The notes under the pieces are model-generated. The model was not told where the DNA came from. It searched no databases and worked only from the letters and a program-made list of their open reading frames with translations. A stretch of 64,000 nt of DNA. Origin: Bin80 sp965209015. Lineage in GTDB: Bacteria; Bacteroidota; Rhodothermia; Rhodothermales; Bin80. The stretch's first letter is position 1; each line of letters opens with the position of its first letter. Shown here in pieces: positions 54,921-64,000 of the stretch. Location: the NCBI GenBank assembly GCA_965209015.1, contig OZ242367.1:868001-932000 (forward strand), written 5' to 3'. The translations under genes and the position numbers were made by a program.

Positions 54921-56963
54921 ATGAGTGCAAGACAGCATCGAATTGGAATTGATGTAGGGGGTACTTTCACAGATTTTGTTGTGCTGGATGCTTCTGGGCT
55001 CACGGTCTACAAGGTACCAACTACCCCTAAGGATCAGAGTGAAGCGATCATAGAGGGGTTGGAGAGGCTTCAGGTAGATCCCAATGCACCTGTCATCCAC
55101 GGTACTACGGTCGCAACGAATGCGCTTCTTGAATATCAGGGAGCGCGAACGGCTCTCATCACTACGCGTGGGTTCGCAGACATGCTGGCGATCGGGCGAC
55201 AGGATCGGCCCCAGTTGTACGCATTATCACAGATAGAGAGACAGCCCTTAGTTCCTCGTTCTCTACGATTTGAAGTAGATGAACGCATCAGCAGCACCGG
55301 CGAAACTTTGCGACAGCTTGATTCAAGTGCTCTCAAACAGTTGATACAAGTTCTCAAGGAAGAGCGGGTAGAAAGTGTTGCAGTCGTATTACTTTTTTCG
55401 TTTCTGAATGAATCCCATGAGCGCAGGATCGCTTCTATCTTGGAGCAAGAACTTCCTGATGTACCATTTTCCCTCAGCGTAGACCTATTGCCTGAATATC
55501 GTGAGTACGAGCGTACGGCAACCACGACTGTGAATGCTTATGTTCGTCCCTTGGTGATGCGCTACTTATCACGGCTCCGCCATGTACTTAGCGGAAGATC
55601 CTTAAAGGTGATGCAATCCAGCGGTGGAATTTTGGATGCGGAGCAGGCTTCCAAGCAGGCTGCCCGGCTTGTATTGAGTGGGCCTGCAGGAGGTGTCATT
55701 GGTGCATTCACACTGGCGAAGCAAGCGCTGAATAGTTCTCACCCACAGATTATAACATTCGATATGGGAGGGACGAGTACGGATGTAGCTCTTTGTCCCG
55801 GAGAGATTCCGCAAACGACCGAGAGTGAGATTTGTAATCTGCCTCTCAGACTGCCAACGACGCAAATTCACACGGTGGGAGCTGGTGGAGGAAGTTTGTG
55901 CTGGATAGACTCAGGTGGTATTCTACGTGTCGGCCCGCAAAGCGCAGGCGCTATGCCAGGTCCAGTTTGCTATGGGCATGGAGGAATGGTTCCAACGGTA
56001 ACGGATGCCAATCTAGTGTTGGGGAGAATGATTCCATCCCATTTTCTCGGTGGAGAGTCGTCCTATCCACTTGATATCAAGCGTGCACGCAAGGCGATTG
56101 CACAACTTGGTAGTTCCCTTCAACTTTCTGTTGAGGAAACTGCACTCGGGATTCTACGGGTTGCAAACGCTACCATGGATCGTGCTTTGCGATGTGTTTC
56201 GATAGAGAGTGGGTATGATCCCAGAGAGTACACATTAGTCCCTTTCGGAGGTGCGGGCCCGCTACATGCCTGCGCCATTGCAACTTCATTGGGAGTACAG
56301 AAGATCTTGGTTCCTCGCTACCCGGGTGTCTTAAGTGCGTTTGGTCTCCTCACGGCAGATCTCACCAGTGATGCATCGTATGCGCTTGTGTCTTCTATGG
56401 AGCAACTTCTTCATGCACCCCAAAGATTGGAGCACATAATCAGCCAATTAGAATCTGTAGTCTTGTCTCGTCTAGGTTCAAGGCCACCTTCATTACAAAT
56501 AAAGTGTAACTTAGATTTACGATACATAGGACAGAGTTATGAACTTACAATCCCATTGGGAATGCCAGTCAGTTCAGAGACTCTTCTTAAAGCACAAGAT
56601 GCATTCCATGAAGCGCACCAAGCACGATACGGATATTCGGCATCTGGATTGCCGATGGAGTCCGTTGCCATTCGATTACGGGCAGGAATTCCCCAGTCAC
56701 TGGAACTTCCTGTACCTAAGAGCACGCAGGGATATAACCTCAAATTGTCGGATATACCCAATACATCAGTTTATTTCACACCAGATGAACCCCATACGAT
56801 TCCCCTTCTGAAACGAGATCTATTGCCGGAGGGATATAGGTTTCAGGGGCCTGCACTGGTTGTTCAGGATGACTCCACGTTAGTGATCATGCCAGATTGG
56901 AGTGCAAAGGTAGATCGTTGGCTGAATCTTCATTTGAAATATAGACAGGTAGATGAGAGCTGA
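54921..56963 (+). CDS. hyuA: Hydantoinase/oxoprolinase subunit A
   Basis: 680 aa. N-terminal ASKHA ATPase (RIGIDVGGTFTDFVVLD), GTTVATNALLE, FADMLAIGRQDRPQLYAL, then FDMGGTSTDVALCPG (phosphate-binding) and FGGAGPLHACAIA. ATP-dependent opening of a cyclic amide such as 5-oxoproline or N-methylhydantoin, together with HyuB. The gene overlaps hyuB by 11 bp, so the subunits are coupled. The exact substrate cannot be told. Confidence 0.95.
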   Translation: MSARQHRIGIDVGGTFTDFVVLDASGLTVYKVPTTPKDQSEAIIEGLERLQVDPNAPVIHGTTVATNALLEYQGARTALITTRGFADMLAIGRQDRPQLYALSQIERQPLVPRSLRFEVDERISSTGETLRQLDSSALKQLIQVLKEERVESVAVVLLFSFLNESHERRIASILEQELPDVPFSLSVDLLPEYREYERTATTTVNAYVRPLVMRYLSRLRHVLSGRSLKVMQSSGGILDAEQASKQAARLVLSGPAGGVIGAFTLAKQALNSSHPQIITFDMGGTSTDVALCPGEIPQTTESEICNLPLRLPTTQIHTVGAGGGSLCWIDSGGILRVGPQSAGAMPGPVCYGHGGMVPTVTDANLVLGRMIPSHFLGGESSYPLDIKRARKAIAQLGSSLQLSVEETALGILRVANATMDRALRCVSIESGYDPREYTLVPFGGAGPLHACAIATSLGVQKILVPRYPGVLSAFGLLTADLTSDASYALVSSMEQLLHAPQRLEHIISQLESVVLSRLGSRPPSLQIKCNLDLRYIGQSYELTIPLGMPVSSETLLKAQDAFHEAHQARYGYSASGLPMESVAIRLRAGIPQSLELPVPKSTQGYNLKLSDIPNTSVYFTPDEPHTIPLLKRDLLPEGYRFQGPALVVQDDSTLVIMPDWSAKVDRWLNLHLKYRQVDES

Positions 56964-58530
56964 TCCCATACTTATGGAAGTCTATCGTCACCGTTTTGTT
57001 GGCATTGCTGACGAGATGGGAGTGACACTTCAGCGCACCGGATACTCGCCAAATATTAAAGAACGTTTGGATTATTCATGTGCAGTCTTTGATGCAACGG
57101 GCAAAATGGTTGCACAGGCTGCACATATCCCGGTTCACTTAGGGGCAATGCCTGCGAGTTGTGAGGCAGCGCTCAGAACATTCACGCAGTGGAGTCCCGG
57201 CGATGTTGTAATTCTTAATGATCCTTTTGATGGGGGCAATCATCTACCGGATATCACTATGATTTCACCGGTTTTTGCGGGCAAGGACATAGTTTTCTTT
57301 GTTGCAAGCCGTGCACATCATGCGGATGTTGGAGGAATGAGCCCAGGATCACTTCCCCTATCAACAGAGCTCTTTCAGGAGGGGATTATCATCCCACCCA
57401 TTAAACTCTATGAGGCAAGAAAAGTGAATGAGGGTGTGGAGCGCATGCTACTCGCCAATGTGCGGACACCCGTGGAGAGGCGGGGAGACATTGCTGCCCA
57501 GCGAGCCGCCCATGCGGTTGGAGAGCGCCGCCTTCTGGTACTCATAGAAGAATATGGACGCCAGGAAGTCTGCCAGTATGCTTCAAATCTTCAGCAATAT
57601 AGTGAGCGGATTGTCCGAGCTGGAATTCAGACTTGGCCCGATGGAACGTATTCGTTTGAAGATAAATTGGAATTATCTGATGGAAAGGATGCGGTTATTC
57701 AAGTTTCTGTCTGTATCTATGAGGGCGAGGTAAGCTTTGACTTTAAAGGAACCGATTCTATGTTGGATGCCCCCCTGAATACAGTACTACCGGTGACAGC
57801 CTCCGCATGCTATTATGTGGTTTTGTGTCTTCTCAAGGATGATGTCCCCATTAATTCTGGCTGTTTTGTCCCAATTCGCGTAACAGCTCCCGAGGATACT
57901 CTGGTTCATGCATCAAGGCCTGCGCCTGTTGCTGGAGGTAACGTAGAGACTTCGCAACGAATCACGGATGTGGTATTGGGGGCGTTGGCACAGGCATTAC
58001 CTGGGGACGTTCCTGCTGCAAGTCAAGGAACCATGAACAATGTAACCATTGGAGGTAAGCATTTGGGTGGAGCTACGTATGCTTACTATGAAACGCTTGG
58101 TGGAGGAATGGGAGCAAGTCCTTCAGCGAATGGACTAAGTGGTGTACATGTACACATGAGTAATACTAGGAACACGCCTATTGAAGCGCTGGAGATGCAA
58201 TTCCCATTTCGAATTCGGGAATATGCTTTGATCAAAGGAAGTGGCGGTATGGGGAATCACCGGGGAGGAGACGGGCTTGTACGTGAGTATGAATTATTGG
58301 AGCCAGCGACGGTCACTATGCTCAGTGAACGTCGGCGTCATGCACCTTGGGGACTGAACGACGGGGAGCCCGGTCGGACGGGGCGAAATATTCTGATCAG
58401 AAGAGCTACCGGAGACGAGACACAGTTACCTGGTCAGTTTACACGAAAGCTAGAAGCAGGGGATCGCCTTCGCATTGAGACGCCAGGAGGTGGAGGTCAC
58501 TCTTCGGACAGAAACTCTCGCAGCACATAG
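56953..58530 (+). CDS. hyuB: Hydantoinase/oxoprolinase subunit B
   Basis: 525 aa. DPILMEVYRHRFVGIADEMGVTLQRTGYSPNIKERLDYSCAVFD opening, VILNDPFDGGNHLPDITMI, ASRAHHADVGGMSPGS (metal ligands) and a glycine-rich end (ETPGGGGHSS). Partner of HyuA. Its 3' end overlaps the convergent aconitase gene by 34 bp, so both C-termini are encoded on opposite strands of the same bases. Confidence 0.95.
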   Translation: MRADPILMEVYRHRFVGIADEMGVTLQRTGYSPNIKERLDYSCAVFDATGKMVAQAAHIPVHLGAMPASCEAALRTFTQWSPGDVVILNDPFDGGNHLPDITMISPVFAGKDIVFFVASRAHHADVGGMSPGSLPLSTELFQEGIIIPPIKLYEARKVNEGVERMLLANVRTPVERRGDIAAQRAAHAVGERRLLVLIEEYGRQEVCQYASNLQQYSERIVRAGIQTWPDGTYSFEDKLELSDGKDAVIQVSVCIYEGEVSFDFKGTDSMLDAPLNTVLPVTASACYYVVLCLLKDDVPINSGCFVPIRVTAPEDTLVHASRPAPVAGGNVETSQRITDVVLGALAQALPGDVPAASQGTMNNVTIGGKHLGGATYAYYETLGGGMGASPSANGLSGVHVHMSNTRNTPIEALEMQFPFRIREYALIKGSGGMGNHRGGDGLVREYELLEPATVTMLSERRRHAPWGLNDGEPGRTGRNILIRRATGDETQLPGQFTRKLEAGDRLRIETPGGGGHSSDRNSRST

Positions 58531-61211
58531 TGTAAAATTCCTCCGTTGAGGTAGTAATCTACTTCCACAGGGGTATCTAGTCTGGATTTTGTTTTGAAGC
58601 GAATTTCGTCTTTATTGGAGCGGATAGCCACTACCTCGATGGTTGTACTGGCTTTTTGAGGGACTTCAATACTGAATGATTCACTGCCATCTAAGCCTAA
58701 TGTATCCGCATTTTCGCCGGGCATATACTCCAGAGGGAGGACACCCATCCCGATGAGATTAGAGCGATGAATACGCTCAAAGCTCTCCACGATTACTGCT
58801 CTGACTCCCAGTAGGACGGTTCCTTTGGCAGCCCAGTCCCTGCTGGACCCCATTCCATAATCCTTGCCACCCAGAACAATGAGGGGAACGCCAGCTTCCT
58901 GATAGCGCATAGCGGCATCGTAGATAGGCATTATCTCGCCATCATTAATAAAGCATTTGGTGATGCCACCTTCTGTGCCTGAAACGAGTTTATTTTTGAT
59001 GCGGATATTGGCAAATGTGCCACGCATCATCACTTCATGATTCCCACGCCTAGCACCAAAGGAGTTAAAGTCACGGGGCAGGACATTGTTACCACTCAGG
59101 TAGATGCCTGCGGGCGATTCGCGTGGAATAGCTCCGGCAGGAGAAATATGATCTGTCGTTGTTGAATCTCCCAACTTGGCAAGCACGCGCGCATTTTTAA
59201 TCGGGGCAACGGCAGAAGCTTCCCGGGTTAAACCAACGAAAAAAGGTGGTTCTTGTACGTAAGTGGACTCTGGGTTCCATCCATACAGTGATCCACTTGG
59301 AATTTCAATTGCATTCCATGTTTCATTGGAGGTTTCGATTCCTCCATATTCTTCCAGAAACAACTCAGGGGTAATGGAGGCTTCAATCACTTCGGAGATT
59401 TCGTCTGCGGTTGGCCATATATCCCGCAAATAGATATCCTTACCAGCAAGATCTTTCCCCAATGGCTCGCGCGTTAGGTCAATATCAACTGTTCCTGCCA
59501 GAGCATAGGCGACAACCAGAGGAGGGGACGCGAGATAGTTAGCCTGAACCAGAGCATGAATACGGCCTTCAAAATTTCGATTACCACTGAGAACACCAGC
59601 AACGACAAGATCACCTTCTTGAATCGCGCTACTCACGGCCTCGGGTAGTGGACCTGAATTACCGATACAGGTCGTACAACCGTAGCCGACCAAGTCAAAA
59701 CCTAACTGTGCCAAATAGGGCATCAGGTTGGCATTCTGGAGATATTCGGTCACCACTCTGGATCCCGGGGCCAGACTGGTTTTTACGTAGGGAGCTACTT
59801 TCAATCCGCGTTCAACCGCCTTTTTTGCAACAAGCCCGGCACCAACCATCACGCTAGGATTGCTGGTATTTGTGCAACTGGTGATGGCCGCAATTGTGAC
59901 ATCTCCGTTACGAAGTGGATTGGGCAGGGAAGTACTCTGAACGCTGCGATTTAAGTCAGATTTCTGCCTCCCAAACCCTTGCGGTCCGGCAGGTGTAGTG
60001 AACGAATGTCTGAATGATTTCCCTAGTTCAGGGATTGGAATGCGGTCCTGTGGTCTCTTCGGTCCAGCAACACTGGGGACTACATCTCCCAAATCCAAGC
60101 TAAGAATATCTAGGTATTCGGGTTCAGGGGCTTCGGGGGTTAAGAATAATCCCTGTTCCTTCGTATACCGTTCCACCAGTTGGATGAGCGATTCTTCTCG
60201 TCCGGTACGGCGCAGGAATTTTAGGGTCACTTCGTCAATGGGAAAGAACCCCATAGTGGCTCCATACTCGGGAGACATATTACTGATTGTCGCACGGTCA
60301 GGAACAGAGAGTGCATGAATCCCCGGGCCAAAAAATTCAACAAAACGACCAACGACACCGTAGTTCCGAAGCATTTGGGTCACGGTGAGAACCATATCTG
60401 TCGCGGTTGCTCCATCGGGCAGTGATCCGGTGAGCCGAAATCCAACCACTTCCGGCATCAGCATATAGATTGGTTGGCCAAGCATTACGGCCTCTGCTTC
60501 AATTCCACCAACACCCCAGCCCACGACTCCCAAGCCATTTATCATGGTAGTATGGGAATCGGTACCAACCAGCGAATCAGGGAATGCTACAACCTCATCA
60601 TTCTCCTTTCCTGTCCACACACATCGTGCGACGTACTCTAGGTTCACTTGATGGCAAATACCACTTGCGGGGGGGACTACAAAGAAATTGTCAAATGCTT
60701 GCTGTCCCCACCGCAAAAATTCGTATCTCTCCCGATTACGTCTGAACTCATGATCTGAATTGAGTTGTAGCGCCTCAGGGATGCCATAGTAGTCAACCTG
60801 AACACTATGATCAATGATTAGGTGTACAGGTACGCGGGGATTAATTGCGGAAGGATTTCCTCCAGTGCGGGCCATTGCGCTGCGCATGGCAGCGAGGTCT
60901 ACGACTGCGGGTACACCAGTAAAATCCTGGAGGAGGACCCGAGCGGGTGCGAAGGGAATTTCTGCACGTAGAGGATCTTTTGGGTTGTACTGAGCTAATT
61001 GTTCAACATTCTCAGCTGTAACGCTGAAGCCATCACAACCGCGTAGCACAGCTTCAAGCATAACTCGAATGGAATACGGAAGCCGTTCAAGTTGGTATCC
61101 TGATACATCAAGTGAATCCAGACGATACATCCATGCGGACCCATGAGGAGTCTGGAAAGAGGTGCGGGTTCCGAAATAGTCTTTTTTCTTCGTCTGGACG
61201 GTTGCACTCAT
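58497..61211 (-). CDS. acnA: Aconitate hydratase A
   Basis: 904 aa monofunctional AcnA, TCA-cycle isomerisation of citrate to isocitrate using a 4Fe-4S cluster. Cluster cysteines are present: AITSCTNTSNPSVM (first) and GYGCTTCIGNSGPLPE (second and third). Also VGTDSHTTMINGLGVVGWGVGGIEAE and the swivel domain (KDYGMGSSRDWAAKG). Full length and intact. Transcribed toward hyuB. Confidence 0.97.
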   Translation of the reverse strand: MSATVQTKKKDYFGTRTSFQTPHGSAWMYRLDSLDVSGYQLERLPYSIRVMLEAVLRGCDGFSVTAENVEQLAQYNPKDPLRAEIPFAPARVLLQDFTGVPAVVDLAAMRSAMARTGGNPSAINPRVPVHLIIDHSVQVDYYGIPEALQLNSDHEFRRNRERYEFLRWGQQAFDNFFVVPPASGICHQVNLEYVARCVWTGKENDEVVAFPDSLVGTDSHTTMINGLGVVGWGVGGIEAEAVMLGQPIYMLMPEVVGFRLTGSLPDGATATDMVLTVTQMLRNYGVVGRFVEFFGPGIHALSVPDRATISNMSPEYGATMGFFPIDEVTLKFLRRTGREESLIQLVERYTKEQGLFLTPEAPEPEYLDILSLDLGDVVPSVAGPKRPQDRIPIPELGKSFRHSFTTPAGPQGFGRQKSDLNRSVQSTSLPNPLRNGDVTIAAITSCTNTSNPSVMVGAGLVAKKAVERGLKVAPYVKTSLAPGSRVVTEYLQNANLMPYLAQLGFDLVGYGCTTCIGNSGPLPEAVSSAIQEGDLVVAGVLSGNRNFEGRIHALVQANYLASPPLVVAYALAGTVDIDLTREPLGKDLAGKDIYLRDIWPTADEISEVIEASITPELFLEEYGGIETSNETWNAIEIPSGSLYGWNPESTYVQEPPFFVGLTREASAVAPIKNARVLAKLGDSTTTDHISPAGAIPRESPAGIYLSGNNVLPRDFNSFGARRGNHEVMMRGTFANIRIKNKLVSGTEGGITKCFINDGEIMPIYDAAMRYQEAGVPLIVLGGKDYGMGSSRDWAAKGTVLLGVRAVIVESFERIHRSNLIGMGVLPLEYMPGENADTLGLDGSESFSIEVPQKASTTIEVVAIRSNKDEIRFKTKSRLDTPVEVDYYLNGGILHYVLREFLSEE

Positions 61212-61414
61212 CTTGTAATGTTCCTATCGGTGGATGTGAGAATCAGTTAACGAATTTTAGGCCTTAGTGTTTGCTGATCAATCAGGAAGAAAAATTGTCA
61301 ATGGCAGAGTCTCATGGGATTTTGTTGTAACTCGTAATACAGTTTGATCATGAATGGGTAATTGATCCCCGAATCGTCACAGAAAAGTAGGGAAACGAAT
61401 TGTGGTGAAATTCG

Positions 61415-61422
61415 TAACTTTG
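61415..61422 (+). promoter_or_regulatory. Bacteroidota-type -7 box of tRNA-Ala
   Basis: TAACTTTG fits the TAnnTTTG -7 consensus of this phylum exactly and ends 10 nt before the tRNA. A TTG -33 element at the usual distance is not obvious. Confidence 0.5.
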
Positions 61423-61431
61423 CTCCTGATC

Positions 61432-61504
61432 GGGGCTATAGCTCAGTTGGTAGAGCGCCTGAATCGCACTCAGGAGGTCAGCGGTTCGACTCCGCTTAGC
61501 TCCA
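61432..61504 (+). tRNA. tRNA-Ala(CGC)
   Basis: 73 nt. GGGGCTA / TAGCTCC acceptor (one G-U), D-arm GCTC..GAGC, anticodon stem CCTGA/TCAGG with loop ATCGCAC giving anticodon CGC, T-arm AGCGG TTCGACT CCGCT, discriminator A, CCA not encoded. Confidence 0.95.
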
Positions 61505-61841
61505 CTTGATGGAGGAGATCTTAAACTTATTCATTGAATTACAGCAAGGTGCATATGTACAGGTGTGCAGTTGGTCTGGATTGTGTGTTATGAAAGGATG
61601 CTGATCCCCAAATCGGGATATGAGTACTTCTCAGATATTACCATATTTCCCAGTAAATTAGCCTGATCATTTGGGATCTTGCGGGGATAAATAATATTGC
61701 GGCTTTCCAGATCAAAATCTGTTCTAGGTCGCTTCGGTTCTTGTATACCCTTCAACCTGTAACCCGTACAAGTCTCTTCCAAGCTGAGATCCCCAGATAA
61801 ATTCAGGCAATGGGGAGAATTTCTCACGAACAATATTTAAC
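61505..61841. other. Intergenic region after tRNA-Ala
   Basis: 337 bp. A minus-strand frame (61833-61588, 81 codons) is open but unrecognised and divergent from the next gene; not called. Confidence 0.4.
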
Positions 61842-62279
61842 ATGCTTTCAACAGAGGCAAGTGGCCCAATGAGTGGTGCTATATTAATTTCTATTCACCC
61901 AGAGCATGCTGATAGTATTATTTCGGGGGAGAAAGTATTTGAGTACCGAAAAGTGTTACCCAGACGACAAATTTCGCATATGGTCCTCTACTGCACTGTG
62001 CCAGTTAAGAAGATCACTGCTATTGTGGAAGTGAAGAATTGCCTCATAGACTCGCTGCAGAATGTGTGGGATAATACCTCACACGGTTCTGGAATTACTC
62101 TCAATCGCTATATGGATTATTATGCGGGAAAACAAAACGCATGTGTCTTGGCCCTTGGGAAAGTCCAAAAAATGAGACGACCAATGGCTCTGTCTGATCT
62201 TCCTGGTAGGAAGACCTACCCACAATTATTTTACTATTTGGATGATGATGACATAAGAGTTGTCAAATCTCAGTTATAG
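61842..62279 (+). CDS. ASCH/PUA-like domain protein
   Basis: 145 aa. The start could instead be the Met at residue 10 (61869). AILISIHPEHADSIISGEKVFEYRK is the hallmark of small ASCH-like proteins (strand, helix, then the GxKxxEYRK region), followed by MVLYCTVPVKKITAIVEV. ASCH domains bind RNA or modified nucleic acid and often sit in accessory regions. The function of this member is unknown. The frame is short, intact and unlinked to its neighbours. Confidence 0.78.
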   Translation: MLSTEASGPMSGAILISIHPEHADSIISGEKVFEYRKVLPRRQISHMVLYCTVPVKKITAIVEVKNCLIDSLQNVWDNTSHGSGITLNRYMDYYAGKQNACVLALGKVQKMRRPMALSDLPGRKTYPQLFYYLDDDDIRVVKSQL

Positions 62280-62536
62280 TTATTTCTCCTTTGGGCTATC
62301 TCGTTGGAGTGCAAATTACTTATGCTGCAATAGGGGAGTTGCAACTGGCGATTGCTACGATTGATTTCAAGTGCTTTGCTGTTTTCTGAATCGGGTAACG
62401 AACCATCTTGATCTGTGGTTGGATTCTGTGACGTTTTCACAGTTTGACAGATGATCTGACGGAAACAACCCTCTGGAGACAATCTTTCATCTTCGGTAGA
62501 TCAGGGTTTATAGTTCCGGTGATGGTCAAATTATGT
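62280..62536. other. Intergenic region
   Basis: About 260 bp without recognised content between the ASCH-like gene and the MITE-split ORF. Confidence 0.35.
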
Positions 62537-63046
62537 CTACACCTGCACTATCTTTCCAATGCTTCGGTTAATTCGGTACTGTTGAAATAAAGTAGTCGCC
62601 GATTGGATTATTCCCATGGTTGAGTGGAAAGTCAGCAGACTCTGACCAATACTCATCCCATCATTTCGACGCATTACTCTCCAAATAAGGTACTTGATTG
62701 AGCCTCTTTCAAAATTCTTTATTTTCACCTGTTGTCCCCGTTGAATTGTGGCTTAAACTGGCTCAGTTTAGTCGGACCACGCGAAATCTTCAGTATGGGA
62801 ACCTCTTTCGAAATCCCTCAAAAAAATCATCCAGTTGAAGAATTTTGAAAGAGGCTCGATTAACAGACTGCCAAACAGCAAAATATTATCATTGCCAATC
62901 AACCGAGGCTGCCAAAATGATGTCGCTGTGCATTGGCATATAAGTAAGGACACCCGAAATACTCCAAACTTGATATATTCGTCTTCTCGGAAGTTGAATA
63001 CCACTGAATAGTAGTTAGACTTTGCAATTTCAGTCGGATACGACAC
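62537..63046 (-). pseudogene. Small ORF split by a MITE
   Basis: Starting 14 bp after the restriction-like gene stop, a frame begins MSYPTEIAKSNYYSVVFNFRED and runs into the MITE at 62857. Removing the 158-bp MITE and one GATT copy joins it in frame to KYLIWRVMRRNDGMSIG..INRSIGKIVQV, giving about 117 residues. The sequence has no family I recognise; being downstream of and coupled to the upstream gene is the main support. Confidence 0.4.
62700..62857. mobile_element. MITE, 158 bp, with perfect terminal repeats and target duplication
   Basis: Perfect 20-bp terminal inverted repeats (gagcctctttcaaaattctt at 62700-62719, its complement at 62838-62857). Flanked by the 4-bp duplication gatt (62696-62699 and 62858-62861). 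No coding capacity. An internal degenerate copy of the terminal repeat occurs near 62800. A diverged relative lies at 5410. It was probably moved in trans by an IS5-like transposase; the family is inferred from the 4-bp duplication and GAG ends. Confidence 0.9.
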
Positions 63047-63059
63047 AATTGGTGCAGTT

Positions 63060-64000
63060 CTATTTCAACTTGACCCGCAAAGAATTCTTCTTGCCAAATG
63101 AGGACAATACTTCGCCTAAGATCCTAATTTTTATGGGAGTGCCAATACCCGTAGATACAAATAGACTTTGACCAATAGGATGTTTCTGGCCATTTTCGTC
63201 AGGATTATCACTAATTTTTAGTCCGCTGGTGCTGATAGAAATTGCCTCCAGTCTCGTACGATCCTCTTTACACAGGGAACGAAGAACGCCAACAAACATG
63301 TCGGTCCAAGTCCCATAGGTAATAGTATTCATAAATCGCCAGTATTCCAGTTTTTTACCGGCAGGCTTTTCTATTTCAAATGGGTTTTGTTCTTGACTTG
63401 GGTCGGGCTTGATTATTTTTTGCACGTATTTTCCCCTTTGATCTTTGCTGTGAGTAGTCTCACTTGGTGCTGTACCTTTCAATTCAGAATAAATCTCTGG
63501 AAGACTTGATTTAACAAGATTTCGAATTGAGCGCTTGTTTGTTCTAAAGATCTGATATGAAATGAATTTAACAAAATCATCACTTGGAGACGAGAATTCC
63601 TTCTTGAGAAAAGATAAAATCTTCTCCTTACGAGAGAGCTCATGTGCCAGATTTTTTAGTTCTGTAGAATCGTAATTCTGAAGGGAAAACTTTTCCAGAT
63701 ATGCAATTAACTCTTTATCTTGTTGTACATCTATTTTATGGACTTTGAATTCAAGAAATGGCTTGTCATCCAGTACATTCTCGTGGTCTAAATCTGAGTA
63801 AATTTGATATTCATTTCCGTTCGTCAAGATAGCAAAGTCAACTTCTGTTTTTAGATTAAAGTACTTTTTAACCTGTCCAATATGGCCGTCCAATGATTCA
63901 CCTAACTTTTTCCCCTCAAGAAAGATGATCGGCTTTTTGTCTTGAAGGATGGCATAATCAACTTTACCTACTTTATGGCCATTGGGCATAACTTGATATT
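63060..64000 (-). CDS. Type I restriction-like protein (HsdR N-terminal-type domain), 5' end outside window
   Basis: The frame is open past base 64000, so the N-terminus lies outside; a Met at 63989 is probably internal. Visible: VDYAILQDKKPIIFLEGKKLGESL, the Asp...ExK core of the HsdR_N nuclease family, then LKTEVDFAILTNGNEYQIY and a C-terminal region of about 200 aa with a long helical stretch (LAHELSRKEKILSFLKKEF). The ECK normally seen is EGK here. No helicase motif follows, so it is not a full HsdR subunit but a stand-alone relative. It lies with MITE and ASCH-like genes, an accessory setting. Confidence 0.85.
   Translation of the reverse strand, partial: YQVMPNGHKVGKVDYAILQDKKPIIFLEGKKLGESLDGHIGQVKKYFNLKTEVDFAILTNGNEYQIYSDLDHENVLDDKPFLEFKVHKIDVQQDKELIAYLEKFSLQNYDSTELKNLAHELSRKEKILSFLKKEFSSPSDDFVKFISYQIFRTNKRSIRNLVKSSLPEIYSELKGTAPSETTHSKDQRGKYVQKIIKPDPSQEQNPFEIEKPAGKKLEYWRFMNTITYGTWTDMFVGVLRSLCKEDRTRLEAISISTSGLKISDNPDENGQKHPIGQSLFVSTGIGTPIKIRILGEVLSSFGKKNSLRVKLK

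Overview
The window looks like a chromosomal segment from a Bacteroidota-type bacterium of the Rhodothermota/Balneolota neighbourhood, probably aquatic and light exposed. The evidence is a PorD (DUF4835) type IX secretion protein, two secreted proteins with C-terminal sorting domains of the NPFNPST / YPNPFQD kind, TonB-dependent receptors with CarboxypepD_reg-like N-termini, an Mrp ATPase lacking the CxxC (a phylum habit), weak Shine-Dalgarno sites, and a TAnnTTTG -7 box before a tRNA. The taxon is inferred from gene content, not from a marker search.

Layout. 1-5.2 kb: 3' part of alaS, then two convergent photolyase-family genes, the second followed by a 45-codon DUF2256 gene. 5.3-11.8 kb: a gene-poor stretch, a giant LRR/Calx-beta surface protein, an IS1380-family relic and tRNA-Ser(CGA). 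11.8-21.5 kb: a metalloprotease-propeller-barrel protein starting 4 nt after the tRNA, then porD - DUF411 - def - M23 peptidase - outer-membrane barrel, facing an epimerase/biotin-carrier pair. 21.5-25.4 kb: transposon graveyard (ISAzo13 and IS21 relics) plus an intact ISL3 element with 8-bp target duplication. 25.7-44.4 kb: housekeeping block: menaquinone methyltransferase, RsbU/STAS/RsbW-like switch, a three-repeat envelope protein, Ppx/GppA, Mrp, Nfu, Tsx-like channel, Amt, TonB receptor, VWA protein, subtilase, cytidine deaminase, tRNA-Leu(TAA).

44.5-52 kb is an accessory island next to tRNA-Leu. An IS1634-type element carries a second ISL3 copy inside its own transposase gene. It appears to have split a resident ORF that led a cassette with a small protein and a Clp-fold SDH-type protease. 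A truncated IS1595 transposase, a DUF6602 nuclease-like protein and an IS256 relic follow. 52-61.5 kb returns to core genes: SGNH/TPR protein, recO, hyuA-hyuB, aconitase, tRNA-Ala(CGC). 61.8-64 kb is accessory again: an ASCH-like protein, a 158-bp MITE with perfect 20-bp terminal repeats and a 4-bp target duplication, and the C-terminal part of a type I restriction-like (HsdR N-domain) protein.

The strongest new observations are the nested IS1634/ISL3 insertion with its reconstructable host ORF, the MITE whose excision restores one continuous reading frame, the very short DUF2256 gene, the tRNA-Ser that abuts a signal-peptide start codon, and the uncharacterised three-repeat envelope protein.
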